Part shown: positions 1-7,889 of the stretch, piece by piece
How positions within the stretch are numbered: the first letter of the stretch is position 1
Layout of the letters: every line of letters begins with the position of its first letter
Assembly: GCA_964468205.1 (NCBI GenBank)
Contig: CAYXVG010000063.1
Coordinates: 1-34,974 of the forward strand
DNA: 34,974 bases
Source of the DNA: CAWELS01 sp964468205
Lineage (GTDB): Bacteria > Acidobacteriota > Terriglobia > Bryobacterales > Bryobacteraceae
Reading direction: 5' to 3'
Position numbers and translations under genes: made by a program
Notes under the pieces: generated by a model
The model's database searches: none
The model's input: only the letters and a program-made list of their open reading frames with translations
What the model was told of the DNA's origin: nothing

Positions 1-412
1 GCCAGACCGAGTCATAGTTGATGACGATGACCACGGGTACGCCGCGAGCCTTGGCAAGCCGGCTCTGCCGCTCCGCTTCCTTGCGCTTGGCATGGGCGCT
101 CGAGAACCGGTCGCCGAGTGGTACGACCTGGAATGGGATGGCGCTGTGCAGTTCGAACTGAGGCTTCCAGACCTGCACGACGCGAAGAGGGCAGATGATG
201 AGAGTTTTCTGAAAGCCGTGCTTCAAGGCGATGTAGATTGCCATCGCGGTCTTGCCTGTGCCCATCGCCGCGGCGATCATTGCGCCGGTTTTGCCCCGGG
301 CATACAGATCACTCACGAACGAGACCGCTTCCAGCTGATGCCGCCAAGGGATGGTCTGACAGTTCGGGATGAACTCGCCGGCAGCGAGGACCTCAATCAG
401 AGACTCAGCCAC
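1..412 (-). CDS. SNF2/DEAD-box-like helicase, N-terminal part (runs off the left edge)
   Basis: Translating the minus strand from a GTG at 412-410 gives an open frame of about 137 residues to the window edge. It has a Q-motif-like stretch (WRHQLEAV, about residues 23-30), a Walker A motif (AMGTGKT, 49-55), a motif Ia-like segment (LIICPLRVVQVWKPQF) and an INYDSVW segment typical of SNF2-family helicases of phage and mobile-element type. The start is supported by GGAGG six nt upstream and by an 8-nt overlap with the stop of the sigma-like gene, which implies translational coupling. Family knowledge says an ATP-driven DNA translocase or helicase; the exact role is unknown. The C-terminal lobe lies outside the window, so intactness cannot be judged. 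Confidence 0.8.
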   Translation of the reverse strand, partial: MAESLIEVLAAGEFIPNCQTIPWRHQLEAVSFVSDLYARGKTGAMIAAAMGTGKTAMAIYIALKHGFQKTLIICPLRVVQVWKPQFELHSAIPFQVVPLGDRFSSAHAKRKEAERQSRLAKARGVPVVIVINYDSVW

Positions 413-1055
413 GAGAAACCTCCGAACCCCGCCGGAGATACTTGTGCAGGCCAGCCTTCGTCAGATATGTCCGGAGTTTCTGGATCCGGCGATGGAGAGT
501 CGCCCGGGAGTATCCTGTCCGGCGCCGAATCTCACTTAGGTCCGCCACCGCCAGCTCGCCCAGTAGCTGGGCGAGTTCCGCCGGCAGCCGTGCCTGAACC
601 TTGGCAAAATCCACTCGGAGGTCGAGTGCTTCTGCCTGGCGCCCGGTCCATTTGGGGTGGGTGACAACATCACCGAGTTCGACCCTGCCATTCTCGGTTT
701 CGACGGGTTCGTTCAGCGATCGCCGGCAACGGCGCACATCCCGTCGCTGCATCCGTTGCTGATCCACGATCGAGGCAGCGCCGTTCCTGATGAGGAGGCG
801 GGAGAAGGTGAAGACCGAAGAGCGGCCGGGATCATAGCGGTGGAGGCGGATCCACAGGTTGAGCCAGAGCTCCTGCGCCAGATCCTCGCGATCCGGCAGC
901 GGTAGACCCAGCACGAAGACGACAGCGATCGCCCGGGATTCGACATAGGGTTTACTGTGCCGGTAGACCGCTCGGAAGACGGCCGAAGGAGTAGATTCCG
1001 TGGTCTGTCGAGCGCTTGTTTTGGGGGTTCGGACGTTGGTGGGTTCGGTAGCCAA
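405..1055 (-). CDS. Sigma-70-like (ECF-type) transcription factor
   Basis: The protein has a sigma region 2-like segment (about residues 36-110 from the proposed start; core DREDLAQELWLNLW, then LHRYDPGRSSVFTFSRLLIRN as in ECF sigma factors). It ends in a helix-turn-helix resembling region 4 (about 165-203; DLSEIRRRTGYSRATLHRRI). It probably directs RNA polymerase to a small set of promoters, perhaps its own element. The frame stays open to an ATG at 1229, but that extension runs through the ACCGGAA repeat array and encodes a non-conserved hydrophobic stretch. I therefore prefer a TTG at 1055 (protein starting MATEPTNVRTPK, about 216 aa), though no clear Shine-Dalgarno supports it. The stop overlaps the helicase start by 8 nt. 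The family is fairly certain; the start is not. Confidence 0.65.
   Translation of the reverse strand: MATEPTNVRTPKTSARQTTESTPSAVFRAVYRHSKPYVESRAIAVVFVLGLPLPDREDLAQELWLNLWIRLHRYDPGRSSVFTFSRLLIRNGAASIVDQQRMQRRDVRRCRRSLNEPVETENGRVELGDVVTHPKWTGRQAEALDLRVDFAKVQARLPAELAQLLGELAVADLSEIRRRTGYSRATLHRRIQKLRTYLTKAGLHKYLRRGSEVSRG
419..423 (-). promoter_or_regulatory. Ribosome binding site of the helicase gene
   Basis: GGAGG on the minus strand, six nt before the GTG at 412. It lies inside the last codons of the sigma-like gene and settles the choice of the non-ATG start. Confidence 0.7.
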
Positions 1056-1097
1056 GCATCGAGGATGCAGGATTTCTCCGGCCGGCGATACACCCCT

Positions 1098-1378
1098 AAC
1101 CGGAAGATTCACCGGAAATTTGAAGGACGCAAAAGTGAAACTTGACAGAAGTATAGCGGAAGCAAACAGGACAGAGACATGACACAAACCGGAAGCTTGG
1201 AGGAAGCAAACGGGAAGATTCGCGGCCAAACCGGAAGATTCACCGGAAGATTGGGCTCAAACCGGACACTGACCGGAACGTTACCGGAAACTTGACGGAA
1301 ATATAGCGGAAGCTAACAGGACAGTGCCAGGACACAAACCGAAAGCATAGTGGAAGCAAGCAGGACGATTCGCGCGCC
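1098..1378. repeat. Two-copy imperfect direct repeat with ACCGGAA iterons
   Basis: Two adjacent diverged copies lie at about 1098-1227 and 1229-1378. Each begins with AACCGGAAGATTCACCGGAA and continues through CTTGAC(A/G)GAA(G/A)TATAGCGGAAGC, AACAGGACAG, a GACACAAACCG(G/A)AAGC block and a final GATTCGCG segment. Within them, ACCGGAA or one-base variants recur in one orientation at 1099, 1111, 1188, 1230, 1242, 1261, 1272, 1283 and 1338. Several are spaced 11-12 nt apart, about one helical turn. The array lies directly upstream of the sigma-like gene and fills most of the gene-free stretch 1056-1451. It looks like a multi-site operator or iteron array. I see no convincing -35/-10 pair. Confidence 0.8.
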
Positions 1379-1451
1379 GGACGAAGGCAAGGTTTCGGAC
1401 TCCCCGGCGCGCTCGACGTTAACAGGTTATCGCTAAAAGCCAGCTTTCAGA

Positions 1452-2285
1452 TCAGCCGGCTGCGTCCTCAGCGGCGTCGTCAGCCAACAACTCCGCACGG
1501 GACGTGCCCTGGAATGCTGCGATTTGATCGAAGATCGATTTCGTGACTTTGCCCGTCGACAGAAACCTACTCATTGTTCGACCTGTCGTGCCAACCTGGT
1601 TGGCAAAGTCCGTGATGGTCATATCCCGCCGCTCGATGAATCGACGGGTTCGGGCCGCTGCGGGCATGCTGACGATGGATCGGCCCCGGACGGCCGACGG
1701 CGGATGCGTCATCTTACGGCCGTTCTTCGGTTCCGCCGACACCCCGTTTGTCGAGGGCGGAGGTGTGATGTCAGACGAACGCGCGTCGATTTCGCGCAGG
1801 AACTTGAGACGCCAATGGCTGGAGCCCCAGGACAAGGCGTGTGTGACAACCTTGGTACCCGGACGAACGATGAGCTCATCGTGTGCTTCCAGGTAAACGT
1901 CTTTCACCTGGTCCCCGATTGCGATCTTGATTCTCCGAAGGCTGGCTGCTAATTCACGCTGGTTTGATGACCGCTTCAGAACTACCGGCGCCAGAATCTC
2001 CAAAAGTTGCCGCCCAAAACACACTGCCACCTGCTCGATGCTGCAATAGATCTCGCCTCGCAAAGCCTCCCGGATCTTGATCGCGCCACGTACAACCCCT
2101 GAGCGCATGCAGTTTCTCAGGTTCTGGTTGAGAGGCAAGATCCTTTCAAGTTGGGACTCGATCCCGAAGTTTTCGCTCACATCACCGACGTTCTCGCAAA
2201 CTATCGCGAAGCACTTGTAACGGCATGACTCGGATCGTCTCAGGGCATCGTCATGCCGCGGGTTGACAGGTTCTGGATCACTCAT
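1452..2285 (-). CDS. Hypothetical protein with C-terminal helix-turn-helix
   Basis: A 277-aa protein when started at the ATG at 2285, which has AAAGGAG seven nt upstream; the longer frame from 2321 has no such support. Residues 1-150 match no family I recognise. The last 64 residues (about 214-277; ERRDMTITDFANQVGTTGRT, then MSRFLSTGKVTKSIFDQIAAF) read as a Cro/XRE-like helix-turn-helix: the protein probably binds DNA through its C-terminus. A basic, serine/proline-rich linker precedes it. It is on the same strand as the sigma-like gene but separated from it by the repeat array, so the array could be its target; that is inference only. The family is not named. Confidence 0.6.
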   Translation of the reverse strand: MSDPEPVNPRHDDALRRSESCRYKCFAIVCENVGDVSENFGIESQLERILPLNQNLRNCMRSGVVRGAIKIREALRGEIYCSIEQVAVCFGRQLLEILAPVVLKRSSNQRELAASLRRIKIAIGDQVKDVYLEAHDELIVRPGTKVVTHALSWGSSHWRLKFLREIDARSSDITPPPSTNGVSAEPKNGRKMTHPPSAVRGRSIVSMPAAARTRRFIERRDMTITDFANQVGTTGRTMSRFLSTGKVTKSIFDQIAAFQGTSRAELLADDAAEDAAG

Positions 2286-2291
2286 TAATAA

Positions 2292-2298
2292 CTCCTTT
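2292..2298 (-). promoter_or_regulatory. Ribosome binding site of the HTH protein gene
   Basis: AAAGGAG on the minus strand, about seven nt before the ATG at 2285. It selects the shorter 277-aa protein over the longer open frame beginning at 2321. Confidence 0.7.
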
Positions 2299-2867
2299 CT
2301 GGGTTCTGTCTCCGGACGCACTTCGAATACGTGTACCGTGCAGAGGGATCAGTGGGGGAGGTGGAATGAATTGCTCTGCGGCCTATTACATATCAGTCAT
2401 CACCCAGCGAGAACAGAGTTGATGGCTTTGCGGCCGGAGCGTCAGAGCCTGTTGAACATGAACGTTGTGACATCGGAATACGGGCTCACCATATGGGAAT
2501 ACCAGTACTCGCGTTCAGCGCGAAATCACATTATACGAAAATAGGGCCTAAAACGCTACAATCCGATTACGGAGTGTCTGATTGCGGAGCGAATAAGCTC
2601 GAGCTGGGGCGGGCAAGATCCCGCAACAAGGCCGTCTAAAGTTCGGCGAAACCAGTCACTTTGAGGTTTCAACGGCACCGGGTCGGCTGCTCAAATAATC
2701 GCCGGAGCGTGATCTTCTTGCCTACGGATCGGTACGGTCGCCTGGCGATTGTTGTCGGTGAGAAGAGCCCATCGGCGACGTATTCGAGAAAGTCATACCA
2801 CTCACCATCGCCTGACCTGCGATGGCGGATCCGCGGCGGGTCAGGAACCGCATTGTTATGCAAACTT
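2299..2867. other. Gene-free stretch
   Basis: About 570 nt between the HTH gene start and the amidohydrolase remnant. Open frames here are short, overlap on both strands, lack ribosome sites and match nothing I recognise. The part nearest 2300-2550 must hold the promoter of the minus-strand HTH gene, but no clear -35/-10 pair stands out. Confidence 0.5.
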
Positions 2868-3389
2868 CTAAAGCCGCTCGATTGTTTTGGCGAGCATCCA
2901 CTCCTTGTCCTCGCGGCTCAGGAAATCTATCTGATCGCGAACCAGTTCCAGCGCTTTCCGGTACCCGCACTTGCTCTCAACTGATGGCCAGTCGGTGCCC
3001 CACATCGTGCGGTTGGCCCCGAATGCCTCCTTGACCCGGCGGACCTACTCCCACGTGTCCCGGTAAAGATAGGCCTCGTCCGAAATGTTCCAGGTGTGCG
3101 AAACCTTGACGTAGACGCGCGGGTACTGGGCCAGGCTCAGGAGATTGACCAGCAGTTCCGGTTGATCGGGCCGAATGCTGGCCAAGTCATCGATGACGAC
3201 GTCAAGTTCGGGGTAGCGTCCGAGCGGAACGCCCACCGCGGGCGTCAGGCGCGTCGAGCCCCAACTCTGCCCCCCACAAAAGCACGAGAGCGAATACCGC
3301 GTTTGGATTTGCCGGACTGGCAGACGGTATCCGCTCCTGAGTTTCTCAATTCTGGTTGATGTTGTATCACGCCAGCGGATCGCGTTCAA
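2868..3389 (-). pseudogene. Amidohydrolase (COG3618-like) remnant with in-frame stop
   Basis: The minus-strand frame carries recognisable amidohydrolase C-terminal sequence: YPELDVVIDDLAS, QYPRVYVKVSHTWNISDE, then FGANRTMWGTDWPSVES and KEWMLAKTIERL. The MWGTDWP segment matches the conserved GSDWP-type metal-site motif of the family. A TAG at 3047-3045 interrupts this otherwise continuous frame. Upstream of about 3260 the family resemblance fades, so the N-terminal two thirds of the usual 280-300 aa enzyme are missing. The gene is therefore truncated and interrupted. The break lies just beyond the end of the recombinase operon, which suggests mobile-element insertion or later deletion at this point. 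Confidence 0.6.
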
Positions 3390-3413
3390 CGCTGCCTCGA
3401 ATTGCAGCTCCTA

Positions 3414-3830
3414 TCACTCCCTACCCAGCACCTCCCGCCACAACCTCCGCTGCTTCCCCCACTCCGGCACCTTCACCACGTCCCTTACTTGCCGCTCATG
3501 AACCACATCCCGCCCCTGTCTGGTTTTCGGCAAAAACAGGATCTCCTCCTGAATGTCCGGCGCCAGGTTCAGCAACCCCATGATCTGCGTCATTCGCGCC
3601 CTGGTTACATGGCCGAGACAGGCGAGATCGGCATAGTCGCGCACGACACCCTCCTTGATCAGTCCGTCGAACTTGATGGCCAGCGCCATGAGGCGGGAGA
3701 TGCGAGGAATCCGGCCGACATCAGCATGCGGCCCCTCGGCGCCCGCACGCGGCTCACGCCTCTTCTTCCCACGTACCGGCTGAGGCTGAAAGTCCCACAC
3801 GCGCGTCATGTTCTGTCTGCTTTGCATCAT
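3414..3830 (-). CDS. Small HTH-like protein of the serine recombinase operon
   Basis: A 138-aa basic protein. The middle (about residues 40-95; RIPRISRLMALAIKFDGLIK, then YADLACLGHVTRARMTQIMGLLNLAP) resembles a helix-turn-helix in which VTRARMTQIM would be the recognition helix. It is followed by IQEEILFLP. As I recall, this type of ORF often sits just downstream of DUF2924-linked serine recombinases. Its start overlaps the recombinase stop by 4 nt, so the two should be co-translated. It may regulate the cassette or act as a recombination accessory or directionality factor; neither role is shown by the sequence. Confidence 0.7.
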   Translation of the reverse strand: MMQSRQNMTRVWDFQPQPVRGKKRREPRAGAEGPHADVGRIPRISRLMALAIKFDGLIKEGVVRDYADLACLGHVTRARMTQIMGLLNLAPDIQEEILFLPKTRQGRDVVHERQVRDVVKVPEWGKQRRLWREVLGRE

Positions 3831-5404
3831 TCCTTTTCGCCGGCTCCTTCACACAATGCCTTGAACCCTTCCGACCGGAAGCTGATCGCCACCTTACCAG
3901 TCCGGCCATCGTATCCGACCCGCTCGATCAGCGTCCGGATGATCCGGCATCGCTCGTCGGTGGTCAGTCCTTTCCAGACCGGATCGAAATCCCGTAGCGC
4001 TGCGGCGACATCCGCTTCGGAAATCTGATCCGCCGGCAACGCCGCCAACTCCTTCTGGATCTCGGTTGCTCGGGCCTCCGCAGCCAGGATCTGGTCCTGC
4101 AGGTCCGCCATCCGGTCCGTTCGGTGCCCGTTTCGCGGGCCCGGTGCTGCGAGCAGCTTCGCCGTGTCGTTGGTCAGTCGCCGTAGCTTCCGCTCGAGGG
4201 TCGTGAGTTCTGATCGCAAGTCCGCACTCTCCGACCGCGATTGCCGCTGCGCCTCGTGGAAGGTCTCGGCAATGATCTCCGGGTCCTTCCCGATCTCTCG
4301 AACCCGATCGACGACGAACTCCTCGATCTCCGCCGCCGGTAGAGACTTGCTCGGGCAGGAGTCCCACCCTTGCTTCTGGGCGCTCGTGCAGACGTAGTAG
4401 CGATACCGGCGGCCGTTCTTCGCGGTGAAGGTGTGCGTCATCGCCGTGCCGCACGGCTCGCAATGCAGAAGGCCACGAAGCAGCGCTCCGTGGCGGTTGC
4501 GGATCTGCTGACCGCCGCTGACGCCGTTCTGCCGCAGGAGTCCGTTGACCTTCTCCCAGAGCTCACGCTCAACGATCGCCGGATGCTCCCCGGGGTAGAT
4601 GTCGCCCTTGTGGTTCACACGACCGGTGTAGGTCACGTTCGAGAGGATCCGGAAGACGATGTCTTTGTTAAGTGGCAGGCCGCCTCGCTCAACCCCCTTC
4701 TTCGTGATCCATCGCTTCGTCGTCCAGCCCCGGTGATTCAACTCTTCGACGACGCTCATCAGCGACTGGTGTTTCAGGTAGAGTTCGAAGATCGTCCGGA
4801 CCCGCTGGGCTTCATCTTCGTTGACCACCAGCTTGCCGCCTTGCGGGTCGACGTCGTAGCCGAGCACAGGGTGGCCACCTATCCACTTTCCTTTGCGCCG
4901 CGCGGCACACATCTTGTCCCTGGTGCGCTCCGCGATGATCTCGCGTTCGAACTGGGCGAAGGACAGGAGGATGTTCAGCGTTAATCGCCCGAGCGACGCC
5001 GTCGTGTTGAACTGCTGGGTCACCGACACGAAGCTCACGCCATGCTCCTCGAAGGTCGCTACAATCCGGGCGAAATCAAGCAGCGACCGGGAGAGTCGAT
5101 CGACCTTGTAGACGATCACGCAGTCAATCGAGCCAGCCTCGATGTCCGCCAGCAATCGCTTCAACGCTGGCCGGTCCATAGTCCCGCCGCTAAATCCACC
5201 GTCGTTGTAACTTTCAGGAAGCGCCACCCATCCCTCATGCCGCTGGCTGCGGATGTAGGCTTCCGCCGCCTCGCGCTGGGCATCGAGAGAGTTGAACTCT
5301 TGCGAGAGGCCTTCGTCCGTTGACACGCGGGTGTAGATCGCACAGCGGGTCGGATGCTCGGGGACATAGGAGTCTTCGGGCTCTGCTTCGCGGCGCCTAA
5401 GCAC
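3827..5404 (-). CDS. Large serine recombinase
   Basis: A 525-aa site-specific recombinase with the usual large-serine architecture. The resolvase/invertase catalytic domain (about 20-165) holds IYTRVSTDEG with the nucleophile Ser28, and CVIVYKVDRLSRSL with the conserved arginine. A recombinase domain follows (about 180-290), then a zinc ribbon (about 305-355; HCEPCGTAM and later YVCTSAQKQGWDSCPS cysteines), a coiled coil (about 375-460) and a C-terminal tail. The start is a GTG that overlaps the end of the DUF2924 gene by 8 nt. The reaction is strand exchange between att sites through a phosphoserine intermediate; for this family the likely role is integration or excision of the element. No disruption is visible, so it appears active. 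Confidence 0.95.
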   Translation of the reverse strand: MLRRREAEPEDSYVPEHPTRCAIYTRVSTDEGLSQEFNSLDAQREAAEAYIRSQRHEGWVALPESYNDGGFSGGTMDRPALKRLLADIEAGSIDCVIVYKVDRLSRSLLDFARIVATFEEHGVSFVSVTQQFNTTASLGRLTLNILLSFAQFEREIIAERTRDKMCAARRKGKWIGGHPVLGYDVDPQGGKLVVNEDEAQRVRTIFELYLKHQSLMSVVEELNHRGWTTKRWITKKGVERGGLPLNKDIVFRILSNVTYTGRVNHKGDIYPGEHPAIVERELWEKVNGLLRQNGVSGGQQIRNRHGALLRGLLHCEPCGTAMTHTFTAKNGRRYRYYVCTSAQKQGWDSCPSKSLPAAEIEEFVVDRVREIGKDPEIIAETFHEAQRQSRSESADLRSELTTLERKLRRLTNDTAKLLAAPGPRNGHRTDRMADLQDQILAAEARATEIQKELAALPADQISEADVAAALRDFDPVWKGLTTDERCRIIRTLIERVGYDGRTGKVAISFRSEGFKALCEGAGEKE

Positions 5405-5906
5405 GGCCGTTCTCCTGCTTCCCGGTTAGGCCGAAAAACGTGAATCCATTCCAGCGGGTCCCGGTGATCTCCTGAGCGATCTTGCTCAGCGACCGGTAGC
5501 GGCGGCCCTCGTATCCGAAGCCATCCCTCAGCACGTCGACAAAGTGGGTGCGTCCTTTATACTCCCGGGAGATTTGCGCACCACGCTTCGGGAGGCGAGG
5601 ATCACGCACGCCGTTGAGTTTGGCGACTGTCGTCCGGCGGGCCCGGTCACCGGCATCCTCGGCCGTTGACTGAGGCGCCCGGGTGCGCAAATCGGCATCG
5701 TTGGCGATCTCCAAAGCCCGTCGCCGAGCCCGCTCGGACACATCGCCCTCGGCATCCGCCTGCAGTCGCCAGGCGATGCGCCGGTACAGAAACGCCTTAT
5801 GATGCGATCGCGTTTCCTCGCCGAACACTTCTCTATACCGCCGGCGAAGGTCAGTCACAGTCATCCGCTTGAGTTGGTCGATATCCTTCAAAACACTTGT
5901 CTTCAT
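5397..5906 (-). CDS. DUF2924 domain protein
   Basis: A 169-aa protein matching the DUF2924 pattern: an N-terminal helical part (LKRMTVTDLRRRYREVFGEE, HKAFLYRRIAWRLQADAEGD) and a C-terminal part with REYKGRTHFVDVLRDGFGYE, then YRSLSKIAQEITGTRWNG and FFGL. The latter resembles small DNA-interacting modules found in phage and recombinase cassettes. DUF2924 genes commonly precede large serine recombinases, as here. It overlaps the upstream 60-aa ORF by ATGA and the recombinase by 8 nt, so all are one transcript. The molecular function is not established; a recombination accessory role is an inference from context. Confidence 0.85.
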   Translation of the reverse strand: MKTSVLKDIDQLKRMTVTDLRRRYREVFGEETRSHHKAFLYRRIAWRLQADAEGDVSERARRRALEIANDADLRTRAPQSTAEDAGDRARRTTVAKLNGVRDPRLPKRGAQISREYKGRTHFVDVLRDGFGYEGRRYRSLSKIAQEITGTRWNGFTFFGLTGKQENGRA

Positions 5907-6085
5907 TCGTTCTCATCCGTCTCCTGAGCGTTAACCACAGTCACATGAACGCTCCGTTCGGGCGGAGAAGCAAGTGGTTTGTCGGGAGATTCCGGCGGCT
6001 GGGAGCGGCGGTGGCGGAGGTAACCACGGGCGAGGAGGGAAGCAAGGATGGAGATGTCGTCGGGGTAGTCGTGTGGGGCTGCCAA
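5903..6085 (-). CDS. Small ORF opening the recombinase operon
   Basis: A 60-aa protein (centre DDISILASLLARGYLRHRRS) whose stop overlaps the DUF2924 start as ATGA. Similar very short ORFs with an LARGYLR-type core appear, as I recall, before DUF2924/recombinase pairs. The start codon would be TTG at 6085, with AAAGGA about 11 nt upstream, which is a somewhat long spacing. The coupling makes it likely to be translated. Its function is unknown. Confidence 0.55.
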   Translation of the reverse strand: MAAPHDYPDDISILASLLARGYLRHRRSQPPESPDKPLASPPERSVHVTVVNAQETDENE

Positions 6086-6337
6086 GTTGCGGTGGTCCTT
6101 TCTTGTTGTACTCGGTTATGAGTTACCGGAAATGGGTGGGGAGTGTCTCAGGGTGGCAATCACCTGACCACGTTCATCAGTAGACTTGTGTTCGTCTTTT
6201 GTTCGCCATACAATCTGGATAAGGAATTTCGGCGGGATCAACGGGGCATTACCTCCTGAGATCTTCCCTACACGCTCCAGTTGATGGGCCGCTGACAATC
6301 GCTTCGCAGCTCAGTTGATACTGCGAGGCCGTGAATA
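6086..6337. promoter_or_regulatory. Divergent intergenic region between the recombinase operon and the defence operon
   Basis: About 250 nt separating the minus-strand recombinase operon from the plus-strand DprA gene. It must carry promoters for both directions. I see no high-scoring -35/-10 pair, operator palindrome or attachment site. Confidence 0.4.
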
Positions 6338-7261
6338 GTGGTAAATGTAGGTCCTATGCCAACCGACTGTGCACTTGAGAGAGCGGAAGGCACGATCCGC
6401 CCCATTTCGCCATTTAGGGAGATGGGGGCCTATGAGGCGCTCTGGTCGGAAACAAAGGCTAGCTTCAAGTGGATAGCAGACAAATTCCGGGAACATCCGG
6501 GTTCAGTTCCATCCGACTTCGTTCCCGAGGATACTGCGGTCATGTTCGCGCGGAAGACCATAGCGACGCTGTCGGAAGCTGGAATTGACCATTTCGGTAT
6601 TCGGGTGCATGGGGCGGGAGAGTATCCGATGAAACTGCGCGTCGCGGATCATCCAGTCGAATTACTCTACTACCAAGGCTGGTGGGACCTTGTCGAAAGT
6701 CGCGCCGTTGCTGTCGTCGGTACACGGCATCCATCAACAGAAGCCATCGCCCGTACCCGGAAACTCGTTCGGCATCTCGTTGATGACGGATTCACGATAG
6801 TCTCAGGGCTGGCCGCGGGCGTCGATACGGCAGCCCATGCGACAGCGATCAGATGTGGAGGAAGAACCATTGCAGTGATCGGTACTCCGCTCAACGTCCG
6901 TTACCCGAAACAAAACTCTAGACTTCAACGGACAATCGCGGAGGGCTTCTTGGTGCTAAGCCAGGTTCCAGTAGTTCGCTACGAGACTCCGAACCCTGTA
7001 AAGAATCGATTTTTCTTTCCAGAGAGAAATATCACAATGTCGGCCCTTACCGAAGCCACGGTGATCGTCGAAGCCGGCGAAACCTCTGGCACATTGATAC
7101 AAGCTCGACACGCCATCAAGCAGCAGAAGAAGCTCTTCATCCTTGAGAGCAATTTCAATAACCCCTCGCTCACATGGCCTCACAAATTTGAGCAAATGGG
7201 TGCTATCCGGGTGGCGGACTACGAAGATCTTCGAAAGCACCTTGTCGATTCGCCTATCTAA
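6338..7261 (+). CDS. DprA/Smf-like Rossmann-fold protein
   Basis: A 307-aa protein. After a short helical N-terminus (about 20-60) it has the DprA Rossmann core: HGAGEYPMKLRVADHPVELLYYQG (split here as the family 'YP..L......P..LY..G' signature), VAVVGTRHPS, IVSGLAAGVDTAAH (about 155-167), GGRTIAVIGTPLNVRYP, FFPERNITMSALTEATVIVEAG and SGTLIQARHA. Standard DprA loads RecA onto ssDNA in transformation. This one lacks the usual C-terminal winged helix and sits in a defence operon, so a nucleotide- or ssDNA-sensing role in immunity is the better inference. The track start is GTG at 6338; ATG at 6356 is an equally good choice. Its end overlaps the phosphoribosyltransferase gene by 20 nt. Confidence 0.88.
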   Translation: MVNVGPMPTDCALERAEGTIRPISPFREMGAYEALWSETKASFKWIADKFREHPGSVPSDFVPEDTAVMFARKTIATLSEAGIDHFGIRVHGAGEYPMKLRVADHPVELLYYQGWWDLVESRAVAVVGTRHPSTEAIARTRKLVRHLVDDGFTIVSGLAAGVDTAAHATAIRCGGRTIAVIGTPLNVRYPKQNSRLQRTIAEGFLVLSQVPVVRYETPNPVKNRFFFPERNITMSALTEATVIVEAGETSGTLIQARHAIKQQKKLFILESNFNNPSLTWPHKFEQMGAIRVADYEDLRKHLVDSPI

Positions 7262-7889
7262 AGTCGACGATCTGACGCGTCCGGATCATACTTTCCTCGA
7301 GGCAGTGGACGAGTGTTTGTATCTGGGTGAGTACACCGCGAGGATGGGATACCAGTTCAGTGTCACGAACAACCTTATATTCAATCTGAAAAAACCGATG
7401 GATCGCCGCGGGCAACCGGGGTGGCAATACAAACGCCGTGCCATTGAGCAAGCTGGACGTCAACTTCGGCGGGCTATCGACGCGCTGAATCCGCGCTGGC
7501 TCGAACTCGCGACGTTGGTCCCCATACCCCCTTCGAGAATCCGAGCTGATCCTCTTTACGATGACCGGCTCATTCAGATGCTAGAAGTGATGGGAGAGGG
7601 AATCGAGCTCGATGTGCGTGAACTGGTCCTTCAACGCGAGAGCACGGAGGCCGCACATTCTGTTGATTCTCGGCCGCGGACTGACGAGTTGTGCGACAAC
7701 TACGCGATTGTCGAGTCACTGCTACTCCCGGAACCACGCGTGATTGGAATTGTCGATGACGTTCTTACGACAGGAGCACATTTCAAAGCGGTTCAGCAGA
7801 TCCTCCGACGAGTGTTCCCGGCCACGAAGACCTACGGGATCTTCGTGGCGCGGCGAGTGCCGAACACAGAAGATATAGCAGGCTTCTGA
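7242..7889 (+). CDS. Phosphoribosyltransferase (type I PRTase fold, ComF-like)
   Basis: A protein of about 215 aa started at TTG 7242, which lies inside the end of the DprA gene. The frame is open further upstream only as a shadow of that gene. The type I PRTase signature is clear: hydrophobic strand VIGIVDDVLTTGAHFKA with the paired acidic PRPP-loop residues D172-D173 and the TTG turn. An upstream strand has LATLVPIPPSRIRADPLYDD as in ComF-type enzymes. The acceptor substrate cannot be read from sequence. The N-terminus (about 1-60; YLGEYTARMGYQFSVTNNLI) is not typical of ComF and may be specific to this pairing. Tight overlap with DprA argues that the two act together; both precede DISARM on the same strand. 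Confidence 0.85.
   Translation: MSIRLSKVDDLTRPDHTFLEAVDECLYLGEYTARMGYQFSVTNNLIFNLKKPMDRRGQPGWQYKRRAIEQAGRQLRRAIDALNPRWLELATLVPIPPSRIRADPLYDDRLIQMLEVMGEGIELDVRELVLQRESTEAAHSVDSRPRTDELCDNYAIVESLLLPEPRVIGIVDDVLTTGAHFKAVQQILRRVFPATKTYGIFVARRVPNTEDIAGF

Noticed and set aside
1098..1378. CRISPR array
   Set aside because: The units are 7-nt iterons at irregular spacing inside a two-copy duplication, without 25-40 nt repeats and unique spacers; no cas gene is present.
2669..2863. A 64-aa minus-strand ORF (GEWYDFLEYVADGLFSPTTI)
   Set aside because: It looks somewhat protein-like, but it has no ribosome site, no known family and overlaps other short frames. It could be another decayed gene.
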